The translations under genes and the position numbers were made by a program. Source: DATHWB01 sp035544575 (GTDB taxonomy: Bacteria; Actinomycetota; Acidimicrobiia; Spongiisociales; ZC4RG35). From it: a stretch of DNA of 64,000 nt. Below are positions 50,129-58,798 of this stretch, in pieces; the first letter of the stretch is position 1, and each line of letters starts with the position of its first letter. The notes under the pieces were generated by a model, which saw only the letters and a program-made list of their open reading frames with translations, searched no databases and was not told the DNA's origin. The stretch is from NCBI GenBank assembly GCA_035544575.1, contig DATKEC010000117.1, forward strand, positions 11,898-75,897, written 5' to 3'.

Positions 50129-51189
50129 ACCACCTCCTCGAACGCGCCGGACGACATGCTCCGGTAGGCGGCTTCGAGCAGCTCGACGGTTCGGGCGCCG
50201 AGTTCAACCGGCGACCGGTTCACCGCCTCAGGGCGGCCCTGGACAAGATCGAGCAGGGTGTCGACCGGCCCTTTGCAGTGGTACGCACCTGCGTCCGGCG
50301 GGAGCTCGATCTCCACGGGTCCGCGGTCGACTGTCCACATCCACAGCCGGTCGCGCTCGAGATCGGCGTGCATCTGGCCCTCGGAACCGAACACCCGGAT
50401 CTCGTATTGGTGCCGATCGTTCTGTACGCCGCTGTGGTAGGACGCCCCGCTCACTGCACCTGTCGCACCTCCGCGGAAGCGGACGGCGAATGCATCGTGT
50501 AACTCGACCGGGGCTCCAGGCGGGGACGAACCAAGCCCGAACACGCCTTCCGCCTTCAGGCCCGTCACTCCCAGAGCCCACCCGAGAATGTGGCTCAACT
50601 GCGCCTGGGCATAACCTCCCCCGGACATCGTCGGATCGGTCCAGGTCCGCGTGTCGACGACTTCCTCGGTCGGACCGGCGGAGTGCAGCGAGGAACCCTC
50701 GAGCAGCTGACGGGTGCCCGATGCCATGTGCACCTGGAGGTGTTCGATCGTTCCAACGCCTCCGTCCTCCCAGAGCCGCTGCGCTTCCACGAACGTCGGC
50801 AAGTAGTTCCAGCCGAATGACACCACGACATGTCGGCCCACCTCTTCCGCGCGCTGGGCGATGTCCCATGCCTCTTCGGGCTTGATCGTGACTGGCTTCT
50901 CCAACAACACGTGTGCCCCTGCCTCCAGGGCGGCCATCGCATGCTCATGGTGGAAAGCAGCAGGACTCGACACCACACAGAGGTCGACACCCGCATCCAA
51001 CACGTCCGCGTAATCCTCGCTCGCCACTGCGAAACCGAACCGATCGGCGACATGTTGCGCCTCCTCGAGCCCAAGCCGGCAAACACCCACCAGCTCGATC
51101 TCGTCGCTCCTCTCCAGCAATGTGGGAATGTGAGACACCTGCGCCCACACGCCTGCTCCAACCACACCGACGCGGACTCTGGAAGTCAT
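50125..51189 (-). CDS. Gfo/Idh/MocA family oxidoreductase
   Basis: A 354-residue NAD(P)-dependent sugar or inositol dehydrogenase-like enzyme: N-terminal Rossmann VGVVGAGVWAQVSH, the catalytic EKPVT with its Lys (LLEKPVTIKPEEA), then the beta-sheet substrate domain ending ARTVELLEAAYRS. It overlaps the isomerase-like gene upstream (ATGA) and the mutarotase downstream (TTGA). Confidence 0.92.
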   Translation of the reverse strand: MTSRVRVGVVGAGVWAQVSHIPTLLERSDEIELVGVCRLGLEEAQHVADRFGFAVASEDYADVLDAGVDLCVVSSPAAFHHEHAMAALEAGAHVLLEKPVTIKPEEAWDIAQRAEEVGRHVVVSFGWNYLPTFVEAQRLWEDGGVGTIEHLQVHMASGTRQLLEGSSLHSAGPTEEVVDTRTWTDPTMSGGGYAQAQLSHILGWALGVTGLKAEGVFGLGSSPPGAPVELHDAFAVRFRGGATGAVSGASYHSGVQNDRHQYEIRVFGSEGQMHADLERDRLWMWTVDRGPVEIELPPDAGAYHCKGPVDTLLDLVQGRPEAVNRSPVELGARTVELLEAAYRSMSSGAFEEVV

Positions 51190-52037
51190 CGGTCCACCTC
51201 ACTCAGAATCTCCCGTAGCAACTGGCCGAGCCGGCCACTCTCCGCCACGTTGTCCGTCATGTCGCATCCCCACTTCTCCATCCACACGAACTCGCTGGCG
51301 AGGTAGCCGGAGTAACCGGACTCGACAAGACCGGTCACGAGGCTGCGAAAATCGATGCGATTCTCCGGGAGCCTGGTCTGCATCACCCCATGGCCACCCG
51401 GCCGCAGCTGCACGTGACGAACGCGGTCAGCGAGTGTCAGCATCGACGCGACGTCTGTGCCCAGAAATGCGAAGTGTCCGGGATCAAGCGTGACGGTCAG
51501 ACCCGGACAGAGGTCCAGCAAATCGCGGGTGGCCTCGGGCGTCTCGATACACGACCCGACGTGCGGTTCGACCGACACTGCCAGCCCTCGTTCGGCTCCC
51601 AGCCCGACCAGGGGTGCGAGGCCCGCAGCCGCGAGGGCGATCGCCATGTGCTGCGACTGGTTGTCGGAGACCACCCCGGGAAGGAGTGTGATTCCAGGTG
51701 CGTTCGTCGCGGAGGCGAACTCGACTGTCGCCGCGAATATCTCTTGTAACTCGGCCTGGTCGCCAGCGTTGCGGCTGGTCGGCGTCAGTCGTGTCAAATC
51801 CAGGCTCGCCGTGAGAAAAACGTCTGCCACCACCAGCCCGTGCTGTTCCACGGACCGACAGAGACTCTCCGCTCGCCGTTGGGGATTCTCCCGTACCGAA
51901 GCGAGGGTGACATGCGTGGCATCGGCGAACAGCCCCACGTCGATGGCGCCGAACCCCAGGTCGGCGATGATCGCCATCACCACCGTATGGCTCAACGTCG
52001 GCCAGGCATAGTCGTTACAGCTCAGTTGGATCGACAT
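51186..52037 (-). CDS. Sugar phosphate isomerase/epimerase-like TIM-barrel protein
   Basis: A 283-residue xylose-isomerase-like barrel protein with SVEPHVGSC (Glu-His metal site), VTLDPGHFAF (Asp, His), VRHVQLRPG and the final acidic SEFVWMEKWG. It resembles hydroxypyruvate isomerase or inosose-dehydratase-type proteins. It lies 60 bp downstream of the fused ATPase gene and is coupled to the Gfo/Idh oxidoreductase by ATGA. Confidence 0.88.
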   Translation of the reverse strand: MSIQLSCNDYAWPTLSHTVVMAIIADLGFGAIDVGLFADATHVTLASVRENPQRRAESLCRSVEQHGLVVADVFLTASLDLTRLTPTSRNAGDQAELQEIFAATVEFASATNAPGITLLPGVVSDNQSQHMAIALAAAGLAPLVGLGAERGLAVSVEPHVGSCIETPEATRDLLDLCPGLTVTLDPGHFAFLGTDVASMLTLADRVRHVQLRPGGHGVMQTRLPENRIDFRSLVTGLVESGYSGYLASEFVWMEKWGCDMTDNVAESGRLGQLLREILSEVDR

Positions 52038-52097
52038 AGGTCCTTCCCTTCGTGCGGATCAGTGGACCAGAGGAGGATCGATCGAAACTGCGCGGCG

Positions 52098-54167
52098 TCA
52101 TCGGTCGCTCACGCCCGTCGCGGCTGCATACAAGCGCGCGGCGTCGTCGGCGAAGTGGCAAGCGACGGCATGCTTGGCGCCCGGGTCGAGCTCCGGCCGT
52201 TCGGTCTCGCAACGGGATTCGGCCAGCGGACAGCGGAGGCGGAACGCGCAGCCGGTCGTCAGCGTCGAGTGATCCACGTACTCGTCTCGTATGGTCATTC
52301 GCCGCCGGCTCCTCTCCAACAGAGGATCCGGGACGGGTACTGCCGCGATGAGCGCCTGGGTGTACGGATGGCGCGGCCGGTAGAAGAGGTCGTCCGCCGA
52401 CGCAGACTCCACGACTCGACCGCCGTACATCACGACGACCCGGTCGCACACGTGCCTCACCATCGACAGGTCGTGCGAGATGTAGAGGTACGCGAAGCCG
52501 TGCTCCCTCTGTAACGCGCTCAGAAGGTTGAGAATCTGACCACGGGCAGACATGTCGAGCGACGCGACCGCCTCGTCGGCGATGATGAGCCTGGGGCGGG
52601 TCGCAAGCGCCCGGGCGATCGCCACCCGCTGACGCTGGCCACCCGACAACTCGGCCGGACGCCTCCCAGACATGTCGGGCTGCAAGCCGACGTCCTCGAG
52701 AAGCGCCGCCACCTGCTGACGGTATCGCGACGGTCTCCCGCCGTCACGAAGCACCAGCGGCTCGCTGATGATCTCCTCGATGTCCATCAGCGGATTGAGA
52801 CTGTCACCCGGGTCCTGGAACACGAACTGAGCAAACCCGACCGGCAATGCGTCGACTTCGACCAGACCCTCCGGTGAATCGATCGTCGTCCGGCCCTCGG
52901 TCGCCTCCTCCAACCCGATGAGTATCCGGGCGAGCGTCGTCTTTCCCGACCCCGACTCACCCACCACGCCGACCGACTCGCCTTCACCGATCGTGAGATC
53001 GACTCCGCCGACCGCCACTACGTGACCGTGAGCCCAACCGGCCCCGCGGCGTCGGAACTTCTTGACGACTCCCTCTATCCGAACGATTGGGTCTCCTGCG
53101 CGGCGTACGGCTGACGAGATGTTCACCGACACTGCCCCACGGGCGCTGCCGTCTATGTGTCCTTCGAGCGGGAAGTGACAGGCAACCAGCCCACCGTCGA
53201 AGCTGGCATGCAGCACCGGTGTCTCTCGCCGGCAGATCTCACGTCCCGCCCCGACCGGACAGCGAGGCTCGAACACGCACCCCTGGCGAGGCTTCGTGAG
53301 GTCGGGGAGGGTTCCAGGGATGCTCCCCAATAGTTCCGACCGGTCGTCCCACAGGCTGGGGATCGATCCCAACAGTGCCCGGGTGTACGGATGGCGGGCT
53401 CTCGAGTACACCTCTTCGACCGGTCCGACCTCCACCACTTCGCCCGCATACAGCACGGTGACGCCGTCGGCGAAGCGCGCGACGAGGCCGAGGTCGTGGG
53501 TGATCAGAAGGGTGCTCATCTCGCCCGTTTCGCCCAGCCGGCCGATCAAGTCGATAACGGTCGCCTGAGTGGTGACGTCGAGGGCGCTGGTCGGCTCGTC
53601 AGCCACCAGCACGGCGGGGTGCCCGGCGAGGGCAGACGCGATCATCGCTCGCTGCCGCATCCCGCCTGAGAGTTCGTGGGGGTACTGGCGGACGACCAGC
53701 TCCGGACGCGGGATCTCGACGTCCCGAAGCAATGCCACGACGTCGTTGCGAATCCGGTCACGGGGGGATATCCCGTGTACGCGAAGCACCTCGGCGATTT
53801 GGCTTCCCACCGTACGAACCGGATCGAAAGCCGCCTTGGCGTCCTGGAAGACCATCGCCAGTGTCTTGCCCCTCACCTTCCGCATGCCGGCGCGGTCTTC
53901 GAGATTCACCGCCCGTCCGTCGACGGCGACGCGGCGATAGTCGAAGCGACTGTTGCGGGGCAGCAGACCGAGAAGCGCCAGCCCTAACGTGCTCTTGCCC
54001 GATCCCGACTCGCCCACGATCGCCATGCGGTGGCCTGCGGGAACCGACACCGACACGTCGTCCAGTGCCCGCAACCATCTTCCGCCGATGTTGTAGGAGA
54101 CCGAGAGTCCCTCGATCTCCAGGCTGCCGCGCTTCAGCGTGACATCGATCGGAACAGGAAAGGTCAC
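52098..54167 (-). CDS. Fused double ATP-binding protein of a peptide/opine-type ABC transporter (DppD-DppF fusion)
   Basis: A 689-residue protein with two complete ABC ATPase domains. Domain 1 (about 1-340): Walker A GESGSGKST, signature LSGGMRQR, Walker B VLVADEPTSALD, C-terminal QGCVFEPRC. Domain 2 (about 355-689): Walker A GESGSGKTT, signature LSGGQRQR, Walker B LIIADEAVASLD, C-terminal TGCAFRLRC. It replaces the two separate ATPases of importers 1 and 2. It overlaps the DppC-type permease by ATGA. Confidence 0.93.
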   Translation of the reverse strand: MTFPVPIDVTLKRGSLEIEGLSVSYNIGGRWLRALDDVSVSVPAGHRMAIVGESGSGKSTLGLALLGLLPRNSRFDYRRVAVDGRAVNLEDRAGMRKVRGKTLAMVFQDAKAAFDPVRTVGSQIAEVLRVHGISPRDRIRNDVVALLRDVEIPRPELVVRQYPHELSGGMRQRAMIASALAGHPAVLVADEPTSALDVTTQATVIDLIGRLGETGEMSTLLITHDLGLVARFADGVTVLYAGEVVEVGPVEEVYSRARHPYTRALLGSIPSLWDDRSELLGSIPGTLPDLTKPRQGCVFEPRCPVGAGREICRRETPVLHASFDGGLVACHFPLEGHIDGSARGAVSVNISSAVRRAGDPIVRIEGVVKKFRRRGAGWAHGHVVAVGGVDLTIGEGESVGVVGESGSGKTTLARILIGLEEATEGRTTIDSPEGLVEVDALPVGFAQFVFQDPGDSLNPLMDIEEIISEPLVLRDGGRPSRYRQQVAALLEDVGLQPDMSGRRPAELSGGQRQRVAIARALATRPRLIIADEAVASLDMSARGQILNLLSALQREHGFAYLYISHDLSMVRHVCDRVVVMYGGRVVESASADDLFYRPRHPYTQALIAAVPVPDPLLERSRRRMTIRDEYVDHSTLTTGCAFRLRCPLAESRCETERPELDPGAKHAVACHFADDAARLYAAATGVSDR

Positions 54168-55027
54168 ATCCCACCCACCGAGCTGTCCAGCCTGCGATCC
54201 GTCCCGTAGAGGCGACGCAGACCCTCACCGATCAGGATGTAGCCACCGGCGACGATCGTGATGCAGATCCCTGGACCGACCCCGTACAGCGGCGCTTGGT
54301 ACACCACGCCGTACGCCGACCGCAGCATGTTCCCCCAACTGGGATATGGCGGCTGGGCGCCAAGGCCGAGGAAGCTGAGCGACGCGGAGATCAGCACGGC
54401 CGCCGACGCCAGCACGCTGGCTGCCACGAACAGCGTCGGCAGCGAGTTCGGAAGGATGTGCCGGCGCAGAATGTGCAGGCGCGACCCGCCCGAGATCCGA
54501 CTCGCCTCGACGTTGCCACGATTCCGCAGGACGAGCCCCGTACCGCGACTGAAACGGGCCATGGAGGGCGTCATCACGAGGGCGATAGCCAGGATCTGGA
54601 CCGCCTGTCCGCGTCCCAGGATCACGATCAAGAAGAGCGCGAGGACGATGGTCGGGAAGGAAAGGAGCACGTCGACCACACGCATCATCACAGTGTCAGT
54701 CCTGCCCCCGGTGTATCCGGCGAACAGTCCGAACGCGGTGCCGACGGTGAATGCCAGGAACGCCGAAGCGACGCTCACGACGATATCGGTCCTCGCCGCG
54801 TACAACGTTCGGCTCAGCAGATCTCGGCCCACCTCGTCGGTCCCGAGCAGGTGCGTCGCTGAAGGACCGAGCAGCGGGATCGCCTCGATCGCGAACGGGT
54901 CGTAAGGAGCCACGAGACCCGGCACCACCGCCACGACCAGAAACGGCATCAAGAGCAAGGCTCCGATGAGCAGCGGCCGGGGGGCCCGACGCAGTAGGCC
55001 AAGCAGACGACCGAGACGGGTCGTCAC
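54164..55027 (-). CDS. Peptide/opine-type ABC transporter permease (DppC/OppC family)
   Basis: A 287-residue permease of importer 3: N-terminal membrane segment LLIGALLLMPFLVVAVVPGL, LLGTDEVGRDLLSR, five-segment core and EAA loop ASRISGGSRLHILRRHILPN, with the usual SFLGLGAQPPYPSWGNML. It overlaps both neighbours by 4 bp (ATGA downstream; GTGA upstream with the DppB-type gene). Confidence 0.92.
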   Translation of the reverse strand: MTTRLGRLLGLLRRAPRPLLIGALLLMPFLVVAVVPGLVAPYDPFAIEAIPLLGPSATHLLGTDEVGRDLLSRTLYAARTDIVVSVASAFLAFTVGTAFGLFAGYTGGRTDTVMMRVVDVLLSFPTIVLALFLIVILGRGQAVQILAIALVMTPSMARFSRGTGLVLRNRGNVEASRISGGSRLHILRRHILPNSLPTLFVAASVLASAAVLISASLSFLGLGAQPPYPSWGNMLRSAYGVVYQAPLYGVGPGICITIVAGGYILIGEGLRRLYGTDRRLDSSVGGM

Positions 55028-56055
55028 GTCGGCCGCCTCGTCCGCGGGTCGAGCAGCTGATAGAGCAAGTCGACGACGAAAGCCACAACGACGTAGGTGA
55101 CGGCGGTGAGCAGCACAATGGCGGCGACCGTGTTGTAGTCCTTGACGCGGACGCTGTCCACGAGGAGCAGTCCGAGCCCAGGCCAGCTGAACACCGATTC
55201 GACGATCACCAGACCGCTGATCATCGATCCGACCACCAGACCCACCACTGTGATCGTCGGTAGCACGGCATTCGGAAGGACGTGACCGTAGACGACGGCG
55301 CGTTCGCTCAAACCTCGCGCGTGCGCGGCCGTCACGAACGCCATCGAGGTGGCGTCCTCCAGACCCGCGTGGAGGTACCGGAAGAACAGCGCCATCTGCG
55401 GCAGCGCCAGTGTCACTGCCGGCAGGATGAGGAATCTGAGGTTCCGCGCCGGGTCAAGCTGGGCGGGCACGTACCCGGCCGACGGAAGCCAGTTGAGCAG
55501 GGCGGCCAGCGGTATGACCAGGAGCAGACCGAGCCAGAACGGCGGGATCACCAGGAGCACCGTGGTCGAGAACTGGATCGCGGCCCGCAGAGGGCGCCAA
55601 CGGGTCCGATACGCGAGGATCGAAGCCGCCAGCGCGAGAACCACGCCAAGGACGATCGCCACCACCGAGAGTTGGAGCGTGGCCGGAAGCCGATCTGCGA
55701 TGACCTGCCCGGTCTCGAGGCCCTGATATGTCAATCCGAAATCGCCGGTGGCGGCGTTCTTGACCCACACCGCGTACTGGTACCACAGCGGCTTGTCCAA
55801 GCCGAGTTGCCGACTCAGCGTCTCGGTCAGCTCTGCCCGCTGCTCGGGCGAGAAGTTCGGAAGGGGGCCGATTCGAGCGTCGACGACGCTGCCGGGTAGC
55901 GCGTTTAGGAGGAGAAAAGTGAGTACCGAAACCGCCACGAGCACAGCCAGGAGTTGGCCGAGTTGCGCGGCGACCGCCACGAGTCGCGCCCTCACTCTGG
56001 AGGGCGCGACGTCGTTGGCGTCTAGAGGTGGACTCGGTGAGGTGTCAGCGGTCAC
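55024..56055 (-). CDS. Peptide/opine-type ABC transporter permease (DppB/OppB family)
   Basis: A 343-residue permease of importer 3, a little longer than its counterparts. After a roughly 35-residue N-terminal extension come AVLVAVSVLTFLLLNALPGS, QLGLDKPLWYQYAVWVKN and the pore core, with EAA loop TAAHARGLSERAVVYGHVLP. The GTG start overlaps the binding-protein stop (GTGA); an ATG at 56076 would put seven residues inside that gene. Gene order (binding protein, B, C, fused ATPase) differs from importers 1 and 2. Confidence 0.91.
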   Translation of the reverse strand: MTADTSPSPPLDANDVAPSRVRARLVAVAAQLGQLLAVLVAVSVLTFLLLNALPGSVVDARIGPLPNFSPEQRAELTETLSRQLGLDKPLWYQYAVWVKNAATGDFGLTYQGLETGQVIADRLPATLQLSVVAIVLGVVLALAASILAYRTRWRPLRAAIQFSTTVLLVIPPFWLGLLLVIPLAALLNWLPSAGYVPAQLDPARNLRFLILPAVTLALPQMALFFRYLHAGLEDATSMAFVTAAHARGLSERAVVYGHVLPNAVLPTITVVGLVVGSMISGLVIVESVFSWPGLGLLLVDSVRVKDYNTVAAIVLLTAVTYVVVAFVVDLLYQLLDPRTRRPT

Positions 56056-57680
56056 GCAAAGGCAGCTCGATGCCACTCGACGTCACCGAAGCCATTGGCG
56101 ATGACTCCGCTCAGGTCCTCGGGCAGGACAAGCGACACCGGCGCACCGAAACCGAAGTAGGCGATCACGTCTTCGACGATGGTACGTTCCGCTTCGGCCA
56201 GCAGACCGTCGATCTCGGGCGCATCGAACGGCGTGGCGTTGATCTCTCGGTAGAGCTCCGCCACGTGGGGGACGACGTCGCCCTCCGTATACGCGCTGAG
56301 GATCGACGACGGGTTCACCAGGTAGTCGAAGAAGTTCTTGCTCGGGAACGGCAGGTTGCCCGCGTTGAACGTGATTCCCTCCCAGGTCCCGTTGGTGTAC
56401 GTCCTTTCGAGCCAGTCACCCGCTTCGGCGACCTCGACCTCGCACGTGATCCCCGCCTCCTGGAATCCCTGCTGCAGCACCTGGGCGGCTGAGATGCCGT
56501 CGTCATAGCCGGCGATGCAGAGGATGGGAACCGAAATGTCTGTCCTGCCCAACTCCTCGAGCAGTTCTCGTGTGCGCGCAGGGTTGTACTCCACGTCGGC
56601 GTCGATCCCGGAGTTCTGCGGGTACAGCTTGAACGGGTTCCAGCTGTGGGTTCCCTTCCCGCGGAACGAGGCGTTGTTGAGCGCCTCGAGATCGAAACTG
56701 TGGCGCAGTGCGGCACGCACGGCCGGATCATCGAGGGGCTCCTTGCCCATCTGAATGATCCACCAATAGGCGTAGGTGGCGGCCGTCTCGAGCGTTTTGC
56801 CCGGCACGTCGGAGACCGCATCCACGTTCCCCGGCGCGACGTCGTACAGCGCATCGACTTGTCCGCTGCGCAGACCCGTGCTGGCCGTCGACGGATCCGC
56901 GAAGAATGCGAAGCTCAACGTCTCGATTGGTGGTTTGCCGTCCCAGTAGTCGGGGTTGGCGACGGCCTCGAGCCCGGTACCGCTTGTGAACCTGCCCAGT
57001 TTGAATGGTCCGGTGCCCAACACCTCGTTGGCGAAATTGACCCGACCGAACGACTCGTTCGGCACGATGAGGACCGGCTGGGGGTTGACGAGGAACTCGA
57101 CACGCTCGGTCGTGTTCACCTCCACCGTGTACTCATCGACGGCGACCGCCGACACCCACTGGGAAGGCGTCATGATCGGACGTCCCGCCGTGGAAGCCAT
57201 CAGGGTCTCGTCGGCGCGGGCTGCGATCGAATACGCCACGTCCTGTGCGGTCAGCGGAGACCCGTCGTGGAACGTCACACCCTCACGGATCTTCAGGATG
57301 GTCTTGGTCGGATCGGACGTGTCCCACTCGGTCGCGATGCAGGGCTGCAAAGTCCCGCTGATGTCCTTCTTGATGAGCGGGTCGTAAAACACGAAGCCCA
57401 TCATCTGGGACCACACGTAGCCCTGGATGGCGAACGGTGTGAGCCCGTCGATCACCGAGTTCATCCCCACAGACAGAGAAGTCTTCGCAGTGCCAGACCC
57501 GGAGGTGGTCGAAGTCGTCGTCTCGGCCGACCCTCCGGCAGCGGTGGTCGTCGTCGTCGTCGCTTCGCCGGTGTCGCCGTCGACTCCGCAGCTCGCTAGG
57601 ACCAGGCCGCCCATCGACGCGGCCGACAGTCGCAGGAATCCCCTCCGACTCAGGTCGCCCCTCGTATCACTCGATTCCAT
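56052..57680 (-). CDS. Tat-exported solute-binding lipoprotein, family 5 (importer 3)
   Basis: A 542-residue binding protein. The N-terminus has a twin-arginine motif (LSRRGFLRLSAAS) followed by a lipobox ending at the Cys of LVLASC, so it should be exported folded and lipidated. A Thr-rich linker (TTTTTTAAGG) follows. Family 5 motifs are FYDPLIKKDISGTLQPCIA, LKIREGVTFHDGSPLTAQDV and LGTGPFKLGRFTSGTG. ATG 57680 follows GGAGGT; the longer frame to 57719 adds residues before the Tat motif. Tat export separates it from the two Sec-type binding proteins in this window. It heads an operon running to the P450 gene. No hairpin separates it from the permease, unlike importers 1 and 2. Confidence 0.92.
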   Translation of the reverse strand: MESSDTRGDLSRRGFLRLSAASMGGLVLASCGVDGDTGEATTTTTTAAGGSAETTTSTTSGSGTAKTSLSVGMNSVIDGLTPFAIQGYVWSQMMGFVFYDPLIKKDISGTLQPCIATEWDTSDPTKTILKIREGVTFHDGSPLTAQDVAYSIAARADETLMASTAGRPIMTPSQWVSAVAVDEYTVEVNTTERVEFLVNPQPVLIVPNESFGRVNFANEVLGTGPFKLGRFTSGTGLEAVANPDYWDGKPPIETLSFAFFADPSTASTGLRSGQVDALYDVAPGNVDAVSDVPGKTLETAATYAYWWIIQMGKEPLDDPAVRAALRHSFDLEALNNASFRGKGTHSWNPFKLYPQNSGIDADVEYNPARTRELLEELGRTDISVPILCIAGYDDGISAAQVLQQGFQEAGITCEVEVAEAGDWLERTYTNGTWEGITFNAGNLPFPSKNFFDYLVNPSSILSAYTEGDVVPHVAELYREINATPFDAPEIDGLLAEAERTIVEDVIAYFGFGAPVSLVLPEDLSGVIANGFGDVEWHRAAFA

Positions 57681-57726
57681 GTGCCGTAACCTCCAATGCT
57701 CCGCTCCGCGACATGACAACGATTCT

Positions 57727-57738
57727 AGGAACGTTTTC
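57727..57738. promoter_or_regulatory. CG-centred LacI-type operator (AGGAACGTTTTC), with a second half-site
   Basis: AGGAACGTTTTC centred at 57732/57733, 46 bp upstream of the importer 3 start. A second element, ACAACGATTCTA, is centred 12 bp away at 57720/57721 and has one good half (GATTCT). It is the right-most operator seen in the window. Confidence 0.58.
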
Positions 57739-57785
57739 GGAACCCCGCACCGACCGTCCAGGAATTCCTGCAGGACTCGCCGCAG

Positions 57786-58742
57786 CTATGACCTAGGCGT
57801 GAGAGGACTGGGAAAGGCGGGCGCCAACTCGGCGAGTGTCACCCATCCTGGCCGAGCGGCGAGCACCCGCTCGACGGAGTTCGCAGTCATGTTCTGCGAA
57901 CCTGCCTGCGCTTTGACTCCCGGCCGTAGCTTGAGGGACTGGTACGGGCGCCGCTTGTGGGTGAGGTCGATGTCGTCGGTGGGCTCCCTGCCGATCCGAT
58001 CGAGCGCGACGTGGCCGTAGAAGTGGGAGATGAACCAGGGCCGGCCCGACACGATGGCGGTGTACGTCTGGTCGACACCAGCGCTCTCCCCGGCATGCAC
58101 CGTGAACCGGCCCGGGAGATCGATGTCAGAGTCCGCGTAGACCGCGCCGAGCGACTTGTTGATCGCATCGACCTCCAGCCCCAATGCGGCCGCGACGATG
58201 GCCATCGACTGGGGAAAGCCGGCGTGGCCGAGAATTCGCCCCTCCGCCACGGCACGGTCGAACTCCTCGGGTTGGCTGCCCACTCCGATCCGGCGCAACA
58301 CCGTTGGACCGAACCCGGAGATGTCGACGACGCGGCGCACATGGATGGTGCAGTCACGCGGGGCAGCTCCCAAGAGCGTGAGTACCAGGCCGTCGAACAG
58401 CAGGCCCGGGTTGACACCGGTGCCTGCGATGGAAACGCCGCGCCCGCGAGCCAGGTCGTCGAGTCGATCAGCCAGGGCCGTGTCCACCACCCACGGGTAA
58501 GCCGCCTCTTCGGCGGAGACCAAAACGTTCGAGCCCGACGAGACCGCCGCCTCGATGTCCGTCGCCACATCCGAGAGCCGCGTTGTCGTCGCGATGATCA
58601 CCGCATCGGCACCACTCTCCAGTGCGATCTCGCGTTCGGAACGGGTGAAGGGTCCGGCCACCTCGTACCGGGGATTGACCCGGAGCAGCTCTGCCACTGC
58701 GCTTCCGAGCTGACCAGCTCCGTAGATCGATATCGCGACCAT
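57786..58742 (-). CDS. NAD(P)-dependent amine/amino-acid dehydrogenase-like protein (2,4-diaminopentanoate dehydrogenase-like)
   Basis: A 318-residue Rossmann-fold protein starting MVAISIYGAGQLGSAVAELL. It contains SGADAVIIATTTRLSDV, VSAEEAAYPW and the conserved GTGVNPGLLFDGLV, with a C-terminal dihydrodipicolinate-reductase-like domain. This pattern matches the group annotated as 2,4-diaminopentanoate dehydrogenases. The natural substrate of most members is unknown. ATG 58742 has a weak Shine-Dalgarno; the longer frame to 59117 lies antisense to nothing useful and reads into the hydrolase. No operator was seen upstream. Confidence 0.82.
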   Translation of the reverse strand: MVAISIYGAGQLGSAVAELLRVNPRYEVAGPFTRSEREIALESGADAVIIATTTRLSDVATDIEAAVSSGSNVLVSAEEAAYPWVVDTALADRLDDLARGRGVSIAGTGVNPGLLFDGLVLTLLGAAPRDCTIHVRRVVDISGFGPTVLRRIGVGSQPEEFDRAVAEGRILGHAGFPQSMAIVAAALGLEVDAINKSLGAVYADSDIDLPGRFTVHAGESAGVDQTYTAIVSGRPWFISHFYGHVALDRIGREPTDDIDLTHKRRPYQSLKLRPGVKAQAGSQNMTANSVERVLAARPGWVTLAELAPAFPSPLTPRS

Positions 58743-58798
58743 GCTCGGCCGGATCCTAGGGGTTTGGTGCCACTCGGATGTTCGTGCGTTCTCGAGGT

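Noticed and set aside
56646..57599. Plus-strand frame of 317 residues opposite binding protein 3
   Set aside because: Antisense to a Tat lipoprotein with clear family motifs; no plausible start or homology features.
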